A stretch of DNA of 64,000 bases, taken from the NCBI RefSeq assembly GCF_003611275.1, contig NZ_CP020694.1:2170001-2234000 (forward strand), written 5' to 3'. Every line of letters begins with the position of its first letter. The stretch's first letter is position 1. Positions 1-8,266 of this stretch are shown one piece after another. Below the pieces are notes generated by a model. The model saw nothing but the letters and a program-made list of their open reading frames with translations, searched no databases and was not told the DNA's origin. The position numbers were made by a program, and so were the translations under genes. The stretch is from Sulfitobacter sp. D7. GTDB lineage: Bacteria; Pseudomonadota; Alphaproteobacteria; Rhodobacterales; Rhodobacteraceae.

Positions 1-366
1 ACTCACGTTGGCGCGCTGCGCGGCCTCCCGCAGCAGATCAATCAGGTCGGCACGGTGGAGGAAATAATAACGCTGATCATTGGCCAAGCGGGTCAGATCA
101 AGCCGGGCCACCTGCGCGCCTTTCGCGTAGTCGCAAAGGCGCACCGCCTGCCCCCGCACGGCACCGCGGGCCTTCAGCCCATGTTCCAACCCAAGCGCGC
201 GCAGCACGGCAAGGCCGTTGGGGCTGATCTGTAGCCCCGCGCCGATCTCGGAAAACCGCGCGGCCTGTTCAAGCAGGGTCACGGCCACGCCCTTGCGGGC
301 CAGTGCCGTGGCCAAGGCCAGCCCGCCGATCCCGCCGCCCACGACAATTGCATTGGAAGGTTTCAT
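1..366 (-). CDS. FAD-dependent monooxygenase, N-terminal part
   Basis: The window edge cuts this gene; only its first 122 codons are visible. The N-terminus has the Rossmann dinucleotide motif GGGIGGL (residues 10-16) followed by a strand ending in Glu33, the usual FAD-ribose contact. The GAGLQISPN segment after it is typical of the salicylate hydroxylase / UbiH-like group of flavin aromatic hydroxylases. These enzymes use NAD(P)H and O2 to hydroxylate a substrate; which substrate cannot be told from this part. The ATG start directly precedes the Rossmann strand, as is usual for the family. The 136 bases between it and dksA hold no gene. Confidence 0.85.
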   Translation of the reverse strand, partial: MKPSNAIVVGGGIGGLALATALARKGVAVTLLEQAARFSEIGAGLQISPNGLAVLRALGLEHGLKARGAVRGQAVRLCDYAKGAQVARLDLTRLANDQRYYFLHRADLIDLLREAAQRANVS

Positions 367-502
367 TCACGCCCCAGATCGCAGGCCCCAGATCGTAGGC
401 AAGCTTGTAGACCCCAGCTCACAAGCTCCGGATCGTGCTGGCCCCGCGCCCAAATCACAAACGCCGAAGCATGAGCCTCGGCGTGTGATGTTTCAGGTGA
501 TG

Positions 503-958
503 TCAGTCGTCGCGGTGGACTTTCTCGCGCCGCTCGTGACGCTCTTGCGCCTCCAGCGTCATCGTGGCGATGGGCCGTGCGTCCAGCCGCTTGAGCGAGA
601 TCGGGTCGCCGGTGACCATGCAGTAACCGAACTCTCCCTCGTCGATCCGCCGCAGCGCCGCGTCGATCTTGCCGACCAATTTGCGGGCCCGGTCACGGGT
701 CCGCAGTTCCAGCGCGCGGTCGGTCTCTTCCGAGGCGCGGTCGGTCACATCCGGAATGTTCCGGGTGCCGTCTTGCAGTGCTTCGATGGTGTCACGGCTG
801 CCTGCCAACAGTTCCGATTTCCAGTGGATCAGCTTGCGACGAAAGTACTCAAGCTGACGGTCATTCATGAATGGTTCGTCCTCGGCCGGACGATAATCGT
901 CCGGCAGGAAAACTTCCTGCTTCATTTGTTTTTCCCCGGCGGTTTTCAACTCAGACAT
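503..958 (-). CDS. dksA: RNA polymerase-binding transcription factor DksA
   Basis: This 151-residue protein binds the RNA polymerase secondary channel and works with ppGpp in the stringent response. The coiled-coil tip motif is intact (Asp70, Asp73, Ala75 of the DxxDxA signature). The globular domain keeps the zinc-finger spacing but not the ligands: the four positions read Cys113-x2-Thr116-x17-Thr134-x2-Ala137, so only one cysteine remains. Comparable cysteine-poor DksA proteins are known from Rhodobacter and still act. The ATG at 958 is chosen because GGGAGACAGG lies upstream of it; an in-frame upstream extension to 1024 looks non-coding. It is divergent from the MoxR gene. Confidence 0.93.
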   Translation of the reverse strand: MSELKTAGEKQMKQEVFLPDDYRPAEDEPFMNDRQLEYFRRKLIHWKSELLAGSRDTIEALQDGTRNIPDVTDRASEETDRALELRTRDRARKLVGKIDAALRRIDEGEFGYCMVTGDPISLKRLDARPIATMTLEAQERHERREKVHRDD

Positions 959-1093
959 TAAAAAGGCCTGTCTCCCGACATCTTCCCTGCCGCAGCGTCT
1001 ATCTGAGCGGGTTACAATTGTCACTACACAATCCCTTTGATTTTTGGTTAAAGGCCAAGGATCAAGCGCCCGTCACACGAGGTTGAAAACAAG

Positions 1094-1933
1094 ATGAAAT
1101 TTCAAGGCACCAAAGACTACGTCGCCACCGATGACCTGAAAATTGCCGTCAATGCAGCGGTTACCTTGGAGCGGCCGCTTCTTGTAAAAGGCGAACCGGG
1201 CACCGGCAAAACCGAATTGGCGCGGCAGGTCAGCGATGCCTTGGGTTTGCGCATGATCGAATGGAACATCAAATCGACCACACGCGCGCAACAGGGGCTT
1301 TACGAATACGACGCCGTGAACCGCCTGCGCGACAGCCAATTGGGCGATGAGCGCGTGCATGACGTCAAGAACTACATCCGCAAGGGCAAGCTTTGGCAGG
1401 CGTTTGATGCCGATGAAAAAGTCGTGCTGCTGATCGACGAGATCGACAAAGCCGATATCGAATTCCCCAACGACCTGTTGCAGGAACTCGATAAGATGGA
1501 GTTCTTTGTCTATGAGACGGGCGAGACGATCCGGGCGCGCCAACGCCCCATCGTCATCATCACCTCCAACAATGAAAAAGAACTGCCCGACGCTTTCCTG
1601 CGCCGCTGTTTCTTTCACTACATCCGTTTTCCAGAGATGGAGACGCTCAAGCAAATCGTCGAAGTGCACCATCCGGGCATCAAACAGCAACTGCTGACCA
1701 CCGCGCTGACGCAGTTCTACGAGATCCGCGAACAGCAGGGGCTAAAGAAAAAACCCTCGACCTCCGAGGTGCTGGACTGGCTGAAACTGCTGCTGGCCGA
1801 GGATATGGACGCCGAGGATCTGGCCAAGGATGGCCCCAACGCCCTGCCGAAACTGCATGGCGCGCTGCTGAAAAACGAGCAGGATGTGCATCTGTTTGAG
1901 CGGCTGGCCTTTATGGCGCGCCGCCAGCGGTAG
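1094..1933 (+). CDS. MoxR-family AAA+ ATPase
   Basis: A 279-residue AAA+ ATPase of the MoxR family. Walker A is GEPGTGKT (residues 33-40) and Walker B is LLIDE (112-116), followed by the family's sensor region with a conserved ITSNNEKELPDAFLRRC stretch. MoxR ATPases act as chaperones or remodelling motors, usually with a von Willebrand factor A (VWA) protein. The matching CoxE-type VWA gene lies 1.8 kb downstream on the same strand, separated by a DUF2927 lipoprotein gene and a small membrane protein gene. The client is unknown. The start follows a weak GAGG ribosome site. Confidence 0.9.
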   Translation: MKFQGTKDYVATDDLKIAVNAAVTLERPLLVKGEPGTGKTELARQVSDALGLRMIEWNIKSTTRAQQGLYEYDAVNRLRDSQLGDERVHDVKNYIRKGKLWQAFDADEKVVLLIDEIDKADIEFPNDLLQELDKMEFFVYETGETIRARQRPIVIITSNNEKELPDAFLRRCFFHYIRFPEMETLKQIVEVHHPGIKQQLLTTALTQFYEIREQQGLKKKPSTSEVLDWLKLLLAEDMDAEDLAKDGPNALPKLHGALLKNEQDVHLFERLAFMARRQR

Positions 1934-1959
1934 AGCGGCAACACCCATGCGACTTTACG

Positions 1960-1988
1960 TCAAAAGCGGGTATTTTCCTCGCTTTTGA
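1960..1988 (+). terminator. Possible hairpin terminator after the MoxR gene
   Basis: A perfect 9-bp inverted repeat (TCAAAAGCG / CGCTTTTGA) with an 11-base loop lies 27 bases after the MoxR stop codon and is followed by ATTTTCG. It is AT-rich for an intrinsic terminator, so it may only attenuate transcription into the DUF2927 gene. Confidence 0.4.
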
Positions 1989-2141
1989 ATTTTCGCCTGC
2001 CTAGGCTGAGGTCAATCACGGGCACCAAGACCCGGGTTTAAACGACCGATGGGGCAGGCAAATGCAAGGACAGACAGCGGCAGCGCCATGCGCAGTTTGC
2101 GATAGATCACAGCGGAATAGGCCGCGCAAAGGCCCAAGCGC

Positions 2142-3512
2142 ATGAGGCGCGGGGTGAAGGCGCGGCTGATCCTGCCGCTGATGATGTTGCTGAACGCCTG
2201 CGTGCCGGCCTCCCATTCCGAGGTGGCAACCCGCGCGGTGATCGCCGACAGCACTCTGCCCCCGATGAAGCAGTTCGCCCAAGCCCGCCCCACGGCGCCG
2301 CATGTGTCAAATGCTGCCTTGGCCGAAGATTTCCTTGATCTGTCCTTCCGGATGGAAAGTGGCCGCGCCCTGCGCGTGCTGACCCGCTTTGAGGGGCCGA
2401 TCACCCTGCGCGTTCTGGGGCAGCCGCCCGCGACCTTTGGGCCGGACCTTGCGCGGCTGCTGGCACGCCTGCGCCGGGAAGCCGGGATGGAACTGCGTGA
2501 GGTCACGGGCGGAGAGGCAAGCATCACCATTCAAGCGGTGAACCGCAGCCAGATCCGGCGGCTCTTGCCGCAGGCGGCCTGTTTCGTGGTGCCGAATGTC
2601 AGCACGCTTGAAGAATACCGCCGCACGAGGCGCTCCGCCGCCACCGATTGGACCCGCCTGACCGAGCGGCGCAAACTGGCGATTTTCCTGCCCAATGACG
2701 TAAGCCCGCAAGAAAGCCGCGACTGCCTGCATGAGGAACTGGCCCAAGCGCTTGGGCCGCTGAACGATCTCTACCGTTTGCCGGACTCGGTCTTTAACGA
2801 TGACAACGTGCATACGGTGCTGACCGGTTTCGACATGTTGGTGCTGCGCATCTACTATGACCCGGCGCTGCACTCTGGCATGCGCCGCGAAGAGGTGGCC
2901 GCACGTCTGCCGGGCATTTTGGCGCGGCTGAACCCCGGCGGCGGCACCGTTGCCCCCCGCCCCGCGCGCGCCACGCCGCAGGTCTGGAGCCGCGCCATCC
3001 AGACGGCCCTTGGCCGCGACGTGGGCCGCAACGCCCGGATGTCTGCAGCCCAAGACGCACTGCGCATCGCCCAAGCGCAGGGTTGGCAGGACAACCGCCA
3101 CGCATTTTCGCACTACGCCATGGGCCGCGTCACGCAGATGACCGATCCTGCCGCCGCGCAGACGCATTACCAGATGGCAGACACCCTCTATGCCCGCACC
3201 CCCGGCACCACGCTGCACCGCGCCTATGTCGCCACGCAGCGGGCGGGCTATGCGGTGACCATTGGCGATGGCGCAGGCGCGCTCGCCCTGATTGAGCCGC
3301 ATCTGCCCATTGCCGAAGCCAGCGAAAACGCCGCCCTTCTGGCCACGCTCATGCTGCTCAAGGCCGAAGCGCTAGAGATCGAAGGCCGCGGCATTGAGGC
3401 GCGCCGCGTCAGGCTGGACAGCATCGGCTGGGCGCGATACGGCTTTGGCCCTGACTGGGCCGTGCGGGCCAAGCTGCGCGAGATCGCGTCCCTGAACCCG
3501 CGCAATGGATAG
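2142..3512 (+). CDS. DUF2927 family lipoprotein
   Basis: A 456-residue predicted lipoprotein. A short basic start and hydrophobic stretch end in the lipobox L-N-A-C with Cys20 as the lipidation site, so it should be anchored to an envelope membrane. The middle carries the DUF2927 signature: Cys195, then H197-E-E-L-A-Q202, then a G-P-L-N-D-L segment and the conserved S-V-F-N-D-D-N motif. The C-terminal third is helical and TPR-like. The HEExxQ pattern recalls a zinc-protease helix with the second His replaced, but activity is not established. It sits between MoxR and VWA genes and may be part of the same envelope complex. Confidence 0.8.
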   Translation: MRRGVKARLILPLMMLLNACVPASHSEVATRAVIADSTLPPMKQFAQARPTAPHVSNAALAEDFLDLSFRMESGRALRVLTRFEGPITLRVLGQPPATFGPDLARLLARLRREAGMELREVTGGEASITIQAVNRSQIRRLLPQAACFVVPNVSTLEEYRRTRRSAATDWTRLTERRKLAIFLPNDVSPQESRDCLHEELAQALGPLNDLYRLPDSVFNDDNVHTVLTGFDMLVLRIYYDPALHSGMRREEVAARLPGILARLNPGGGTVAPRPARATPQVWSRAIQTALGRDVGRNARMSAAQDALRIAQAQGWQDNRHAFSHYAMGRVTQMTDPAAAQTHYQMADTLYARTPGTTLHRAYVATQRAGYAVTIGDGAGALALIEPHLPIAEASENAALLATLMLLKAEALEIEGRGIEARRVRLDSIGWARYGFGPDWAVRAKLREIASLNPRNG

Positions 3513-3539
3513 GCCCGCAAAATAGACGGGCAATAGGTT

Positions 3540-3710
3540 ATGATAGCACTCGGATTGGCATTGATCGGCGCGGTAATCGGCGGGCTGACGGCCCGCAAAC
3601 GTGGCGGCAACCGCAAAGACATCGCGCAATATGCAACGGGCTACGGCTTTGCCTTCCTGATCGTCGGCATGATCGCCACGGTTCTGCTGGACCGCGCGCT
3701 GAGCCTCTGA
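3540..3710 (+). CDS. Small two-helix membrane protein
   Basis: A 56-codon reading frame runs from ATG 3540 to TGA 3708-3710. It codes for an N-terminal hydrophobic helix (about residues 1-16), a basic cytoplasmic-type loop with R-K-R and R-K, and a second hydrophobic helix (about 34-53). Its stop overlaps the start of the next gene (ATGA at 3707-3713 region), which strongly suggests translational coupling with the VWA protein. I do not recognise a family. The position between the DUF2927 lipoprotein and the VWA protein suggests a small membrane subunit or anchor. Confidence 0.65.
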   Translation: MIALGLALIGAVIGGLTARKRGGNRKDIAQYATGYGFAFLIVGMIATVLLDRALSL

Positions 3711-4900
3711 TGTTTCTGCCGTTCTTCGATCAGCTCCGCCGCCACGGTGTTCCGGTCTCGCTGCGCGAGTTTCTGGCCTTTCTCGAAGGCATGAAGGCGG
3801 GGCTGGCCACCTATGACGTTGAGGCGTTTTACTACCTCGCCCGCGTGTCGATGGTGAAGGACGAGCGCAACATCGACAAGTTCGACCGCGCCTTTGCAGC
3901 GGCCTTTAAGGGGCTGGAGAACATCAGCCTTGATGATGTGCTTGAGGCCGTGGACCTGCCCGAAGACTGGCTGCGCAAGATGGCCGAAAAGCACTTGACC
4001 GAAGAAGAAAAGGCCGAGATCGAAGCCATGGGCGGGTTCGACAAGCTGATGGAAACACTGAAAAAGCGGCTAGAAGAGCAGAAAGGCCGGCATCAGGGCG
4101 GATCGAAATGGGTCGGCACGGCGGGCACCTCGCCTTTTGGCGCATACGGCTACAACCCCGAAGGCGTGCGGATCGGCCAGAAGGAAAGCCGCCACCAGCG
4201 CGCGGTCAAGGTCTGGGACAAGCGCGAGTTCCGCAACCTCGATGACAACGTCGAGATCGGCACCCGCAACATCAAACTGGCGCTAAAGCGTCTGCGTCGC
4301 TGGGCACGCGACGGGGCGGCGGAAGAGTTCGACCTGAACGGCACGATCCGCGCCACGGCAGAGCATGGCTATCTGGATGTGAAAACCCGGCCAGAGCGGC
4401 GCAATGCCGTGAAAGTGCTTCTGTTTCTCGACATCGGCGGCTCCATGGATCCGCATGTGAAGGTCGTCGAAGAGTTGTTCAGCGCCGCGCGGGGCGAGTT
4501 CAAACATCTTGAGCATTTCTACTTCCACAACTGCCTTTACGAAGGCGTCTGGCGCGACAACCGCCGCCGTTGGGACGCGCAAATCCCCACCCATGAGGTG
4601 CTGCGCAGCTATGGGTCTGACTACAAGTGCATCTTCGTGGGCGACGCCTCCATGTCGCCCTATGAAATCGCCTATCCGGGTGGCGCGAATGAACATTGGA
4701 ACGCGGAGGCCGGCGCCACATGGCTCGCCCGTGCGCGGGATCAATGGCCCAACCACCTGTGGATCAACCCGGTGCCGGAACGTCAGTGGGGCTACACCCA
4801 GTCGATCGCGATGATCCAAGAGATTTTCGGCCCCGAGGCCATGGTGCCGATGACCCTCGAAGGGCTGAGCCGGGGCATCAAGACCATGACGCGATCTTGA
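3710..4900 (+). CDS. CoxE-type VWA domain protein
   Basis: A 396-residue VWA protein of the CoxE type (VWA_CoxE family). The metal ion-dependent adhesion site starts with D241-I-G-G-S245, in the DxGxS form common in MoxR partners. A long charged helical region with many Lys and Glu residues precedes it (about residues 90-130). These proteins work with MoxR ATPases in cofactor insertion or complex assembly; in carboxydotrophs CoxE and CoxD mature CO dehydrogenase, but no such enzyme is seen here. The start overlaps the stop of the preceding small membrane protein gene. Confidence 0.88.
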   Translation: MFLPFFDQLRRHGVPVSLREFLAFLEGMKAGLATYDVEAFYYLARVSMVKDERNIDKFDRAFAAAFKGLENISLDDVLEAVDLPEDWLRKMAEKHLTEEEKAEIEAMGGFDKLMETLKKRLEEQKGRHQGGSKWVGTAGTSPFGAYGYNPEGVRIGQKESRHQRAVKVWDKREFRNLDDNVEIGTRNIKLALKRLRRWARDGAAEEFDLNGTIRATAEHGYLDVKTRPERRNAVKVLLFLDIGGSMDPHVKVVEELFSAARGEFKHLEHFYFHNCLYEGVWRDNRRRWDAQIPTHEVLRSYGSDYKCIFVGDASMSPYEIAYPGGANEHWNAEAGATWLARARDQWPNHLWINPVPERQWGYTQSIAMIQEIFGPEAMVPMTLEGLSRGIKTMTRS

Positions 4901-4974
4901 ATGCTCGGCCTTGAAACCTTTCCGCCCTGCGCCAGTTGAGGGGACGAACGCAAGCTCAGTGAAAGGATATTCCA

Positions 4975-5406
4975 ATGGCTTCGATCGTGAAAACCGGCAG
5001 CGCAAAATGGGAAGGCTCGCTCAAAGAGGGCAAGGGCCATGTCTCAACCCAAAGCGGTGTGCTGTCTGACCAGCCCTATGGCTTCAACACCCGTTTCGAA
5101 GGCAAGGAAGGCACCAACCCAGAAGAGCTGATCGGTGCGGCCCATGCGTCTTGTTTCTCCATGGCGTTGTCGATGATCCTTGGGCAAAGCGACCTGACGC
5201 CCGACAGCATCGAGACCAAGGCAGAAGTGCATCTGGAAGAGAAAGACGGCGGCTTCCACGTGCCCAAAGTGCATCTGACGGTCGAGGCCAGCATCCCCGG
5301 CGCGAGCCAAGAGGACTTCGACAAAGCCGCGAAGACCGCCAAAGAGAACTGCCCGATCTCCAAGCTGCTGACCGCCGAGATCACGATGGACGCAAAACTC
5401 GTCTGA
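4975..5406 (+). CDS. OsmC family peroxiredoxin
   Basis: A 143-residue OsmC-type protein, full length for the family. The two redox cysteines are in the expected contexts: Cys60 in GAAHASCFSMAL and Cys126 in KENCPISK. OsmC proteins reduce organic hydroperoxides using these two cysteines, with the homodimer completing the active site. It appears to be a single-gene unit; GAAAGGA lies upstream of the ATG. There is no OhrR-type regulator beside it, and the sequence is closer to OsmC than to Ohr. Confidence 0.93.
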   Translation: MASIVKTGSAKWEGSLKEGKGHVSTQSGVLSDQPYGFNTRFEGKEGTNPEELIGAAHASCFSMALSMILGQSDLTPDSIETKAEVHLEEKDGGFHVPKVHLTVEASIPGASQEDFDKAAKTAKENCPISKLLTAEITMDAKLV

Positions 5407-5479
5407 TCGCATGACATGAAACCGGGGGCGCGGCCTTGTGCCGCTTGCCCCCGGCCTGCGGCGCGCCCATATTGCGGGC

Positions 5480-6163
5480 ATGATCCGCTTTCTCCCCATC
5501 CTGCTGGCCATCCTTTACGCGCTGGCCATGTATCGTTTTTCCGCTTGGCGCACGGCGCGCGAGTTGGACGCGAAATCGACCCCCTTGGTGGACCCCAAAC
5601 TCAACGACATGAGCGTCAAGATGGCCAAGGCGTTGGACCTGCCGCGCATCAAGGTGCATCTTTATGAGATCGAACCGGTCAACGGGCTGGCAGCCCCCGA
5701 TGGGCGCATTTTCATCACCCGCGGGTTTTACAACAAGTTTCGCCAAGGTGCTGTAACGGCTGAGGAATTGGCGAGCGTCATCGCGCATGAGTTGGGCCAT
5801 GTGGCGCTTGGCCATTCGCGGCGGCGGATGATTGATTTCTCGGGCCAAAACGCCCTGCGCACGGCGCTGGCGATGGTGCTTGGGCGGATCATTCCCGGGA
5901 TCGGTGTGCTGATCGCAAACGGGCTGACCAGCCTGCTGGCTGCCCGCCTCTCACGCGGGGATGAGTATGAGGCAGACGCCTATGCAGCCGCCCTGCTGAC
6001 CAAAGCGGGCATCGGCATCGGCCCACAGATTTCCCTGTTCGAGAAGTTGGACGCGCTGAGCCAAAACGGCGCTGGACGCCCGCCCGCGTGGCTGCTGAGC
6101 CACCCCAAGACCGAGGAACGTGTCGCCGAGCTGCGCAAGCTGCAACTGCGGTGGGAGGGCTAG
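5480..6163 (+). CDS. M48 family zinc metalloprotease
   Basis: A 227-residue membrane-linked M48 peptidase. An N-terminal hydrophobic helix (about residues 1-17) is followed by the zinc site H103-E-L-G-H107, with Glu162 in the downstream E-Y-E-A-D motif as the likely third ligand. A further hydrophobic segment lies around residues 130-150. M48 proteases of this short form (HtpX- or LoiP-related) degrade misfolded membrane or envelope proteins. The ATG at 5480 is preferred because it places the transmembrane helix at the N-terminus; an upstream start at 5438 would add 14 residues. It converges with and overlaps the PIN gene by 4 bases. Confidence 0.88.
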   Translation: MIRFLPILLAILYALAMYRFSAWRTARELDAKSTPLVDPKLNDMSVKMAKALDLPRIKVHLYEIEPVNGLAAPDGRIFITRGFYNKFRQGAVTAEELASVIAHELGHVALGHSRRRMIDFSGQNALRTALAMVLGRIIPGIGVLIANGLTSLLAARLSRGDEYEADAYAAALLTKAGIGIGPQISLFEKLDALSQNGAGRPPAWLLSHPKTEERVAELRKLQLRWEG

Positions 6164-6711
6164 GCCAGAGCCTTTGCCAGCCGCGGCAGCCGTGCCTTTT
6201 TCAGCAGAGCGCGCATCTCCCATTGCTCGCCCGACAGCCGCCGCGCCTCTTGCAAGACGGCGTCGGCCACGGGGGCGACCAATTCCGGTGTCGCTTGCCA
6301 AATCCCATGCAGGTAGCTGTCAGGATCGGCCCGGCTCAACCCCTCTTCGGCAAGGATTTGGCGCGGGAAATCCTTGGCGTTCAGCGTCAGAATCATGTCG
6401 GCGCTGCTGGCCACGGCGACGGCCAGAACGTGAATGTCATTCGCATCCGGCAACCAAAGCCGCGCCTGTAGGCTGGGGGAGGCCGCGCGTTCGGCCCCCG
6501 GCCAGTTGCCGCGCAGCAGTGCGATCTCGGCCCGCGCTTGTGCTTCGCCCGTGGGCCCAAGCTTGATCGCCGCGCGGGCCCATTCTTCTAAGATACGCGC
6601 CGACCAGACCGGCTCGAACGCGCCCCTTGCTGCCACACCCAACACCATTTCGCGCATCACCGTGGGGTAGAGCACGCAGGTGTCGATCAGCACGCGGGGG
6701 CGCGTTTCCAT
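6160..6711 (-). CDS. PIN domain protein, RSP_2648 type
   Basis: A 183-residue PIN-fold protein. The first acidic residue, Asp10 in VLIDTCVL, and the later D-A-N-D-I-H segment and K-D-F-P motif fit the metal-binding residues of PIN ribonucleases. It matches the Rhodobacteraceae family named after RSP_2648. No antitoxin gene is adjacent: upstream is the methyltransferase, whose TGA shares a base with this ATG (TGATG). It therefore looks like a chromosomal RNase-like protein translated together with an RNA methyltransferase rather than a toxin-antitoxin toxin. The C-terminus is basic. Confidence 0.78.
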   Translation of the reverse strand: METRPRVLIDTCVLYPTVMREMVLGVAARGAFEPVWSARILEEWARAAIKLGPTGEAQARAEIALLRGNWPGAERAASPSLQARLWLPDANDIHVLAVAVASSADMILTLNAKDFPRQILAEEGLSRADPDSYLHGIWQATPELVAPVADAVLQEARRLSGEQWEMRALLKKARLPRLAKALA

Positions 6712-7937
6712 CACAGGCGGAAGAACAGCGACTTGAGGTAGCCGCTTTCCGCAAGCTGCGGCAGTTGCGGGTGGTCCGCCCCGGCAAAGCCGGTGTGCAG
6801 CAGCATGGCACGGCGTCCGGCCCGACCGATGCCGCGCACGGAAGCGGTGCGGAATTGGTTCAGATCAGCGGCGTGGGAACAGGAACAAAGACCCAGAATA
6901 CCATTCTCTGCCACCAGCTGCGCCGAGAGCCGTGCGACACGCTCATAGGCACGCAGCCCCGCGTCGACCGCTTGGCGCGAGGGGGCAAAGGCGGGCGGGT
7001 CGCAGATCACCACGTCAAAGGTCTCGCCCTCATCGCGCAGGGCGGTGAGCACGTCGAAGGCATCGCCTTGGCGGGTGGCGAAACGGTCTTGCATGTTCAT
7101 CGCGGCGGCTCCGGCCTCGGCCAGTTCCAGGGCGGGGGCGGAGCCGTCGACGGCCAATGCTGATGACGCGCCATTCGCCAGAGCGGCGAGGGAGAAGCCG
7201 CCGACATGGGCAAAGACATCGAGCACCCGTGCCCCATTGCGCGCGAGATTGGCGGCAAAGGCATGGTTGGGGCGTTGGTCGTAGAACAGACCGGTTTTCT
7301 GCCCGCCGGTAAGGTCGGCCATATAGGTCGCGCCATTCATCGGCACGGGCAGCGGGCCTTCGGGGGTCTCCCCCACCAACGTGGACGAAGCATCGTCGAG
7401 CCCTTCAAGCTTGCGCGTCCGGCCAGAGGCGTTTTTCAACACGTTGGCCACGCCGGTCACCGATTGCAGCGCGGCCACCAGCGGTGTCAGCAGCGCATCG
7501 GCCCAAGCGGCGTTGGGCTGGATCACGCAGGTATCGCCAAAGCGGTCAATGATGACGCCCGGCAGGCCATCGGCCTCGGCGTGGATCAGGCGGTAATAGG
7601 GTCGATCGTAAAGCTGGCTGCGCAGGGCAAGGGCGCGACTAACGCGCGCCTCGAACCACGCCTGATCCACCTGCGCCTCTGCGTCTTGGTCGATCATCCG
7701 GGCGATGATTTTGGAGGTCGGATTGACCGCGACCAGCCCCATGGGCTTGCGGTCGGCGTCTTCCAGCAGCGCCAGCGTGCCGGGGGCAAGCCCCCGCGTG
7801 CGGCGGTCGGTGACCAGTTCATTGGCATAGACCCAAGGAAAGCCGTGGCGGATGGCGCGGGCATTGGCCTTGGGCAAAAGGCGCACCACGGGAAGCGTGG
7901 CAGGCTGCGGGGCGGAGGGGGTTTGGGGCGTTGTCAT
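6711..7937 (-). CDS. RlmI-like class I SAM-dependent rRNA methyltransferase
   Basis: A 408-residue member of the RlmI/YccW family, which methylates C5 of a cytosine in 23S rRNA. The N-terminal PUA-type RNA-binding domain starts at HGFPWVYANEL (31-41). The SAM-binding loop is VLDVFAHVGGFSL (238-250), the catalytic-loop motif ICDPPAFA spans 311-318, and a GLCSCSH segment near residue 360 carries the likely catalytic cysteine. The ATG at 7937 gives a protein of normal length; a longer upstream frame overlaps the neighbouring gene. Target position in rRNA is inferred from the family only. Confidence 0.88.
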   Translation of the reverse strand: MTTPQTPSAPQPATLPVVRLLPKANARAIRHGFPWVYANELVTDRRTRGLAPGTLALLEDADRKPMGLVAVNPTSKIIARMIDQDAEAQVDQAWFEARVSRALALRSQLYDRPYYRLIHAEADGLPGVIIDRFGDTCVIQPNAAWADALLTPLVAALQSVTGVANVLKNASGRTRKLEGLDDASSTLVGETPEGPLPVPMNGATYMADLTGGQKTGLFYDQRPNHAFAANLARNGARVLDVFAHVGGFSLAALANGASSALAVDGSAPALELAEAGAAAMNMQDRFATRQGDAFDVLTALRDEGETFDVVICDPPAFAPSRQAVDAGLRAYERVARLSAQLVAENGILGLCSCSHAADLNQFRTASVRGIGRAGRRAMLLHTGFAGADHPQLPQLAESGYLKSLFFRL

Positions 7938-7999
7938 AGCGCCCCTCGTACTGCGTTCGCGCGGCTGGGGAAAGAGGTTTCGCAGGCCCAGATCGGCGT

Positions 8000-8266
8000 T
8001 CAGTTGCGCGCCCTCCCCCGCCAACCGCCCCTGCGGCGCGGGGTGGTGAGCGTCGTCTGCCCCTCGCGCAGCACTTGGGTCATCGGGTGACCCGCGGCGG
8101 CCGCACCGTAGCGTTCCAGCAAACGGGTGATGGCGACCGCGTTGTCGTGGCCTTCCGGCAAGCTCAAAGCCCAGTCGAGAAAGATGCTGCGGCATTCGGC
8201 GGGGCCGATCCCCTCCATCCGGTAGGATTCGCGGATCAAACCTTTTGGGTCATCTGGATCGCTCAT
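8000..8266 (-). CDS. Conserved small protein coupled to glnE
   Basis: An 88-residue acidic-to-basic protein of unknown function. The first 70 residues look like a compact helical domain (IFLDWALSLPEG, then AITRLLERYG), and the last 15 are Arg-rich. Its ATG overlaps the glnE stop by 4 bases (ATGA), which indicates translational coupling to the glutamine synthetase adenylyltransferase. I recognise it only as a hypothetical protein of the Rhodobacteraceae type; there are no catalytic motifs, signal peptide or membrane helix. Confidence 0.7.
   Translation of the reverse strand: MSDPDDPKGLIRESYRMEGIGPAECRSIFLDWALSLPEGHDNAVAITRLLERYGAAAAGHPMTQVLREGQTTLTTPRRRGGWRGRARN

Noticed and set aside
6160..6711. 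Toxin-antitoxin module with the PIN protein
   Set aside because: There is no small antitoxin gene up- or downstream.
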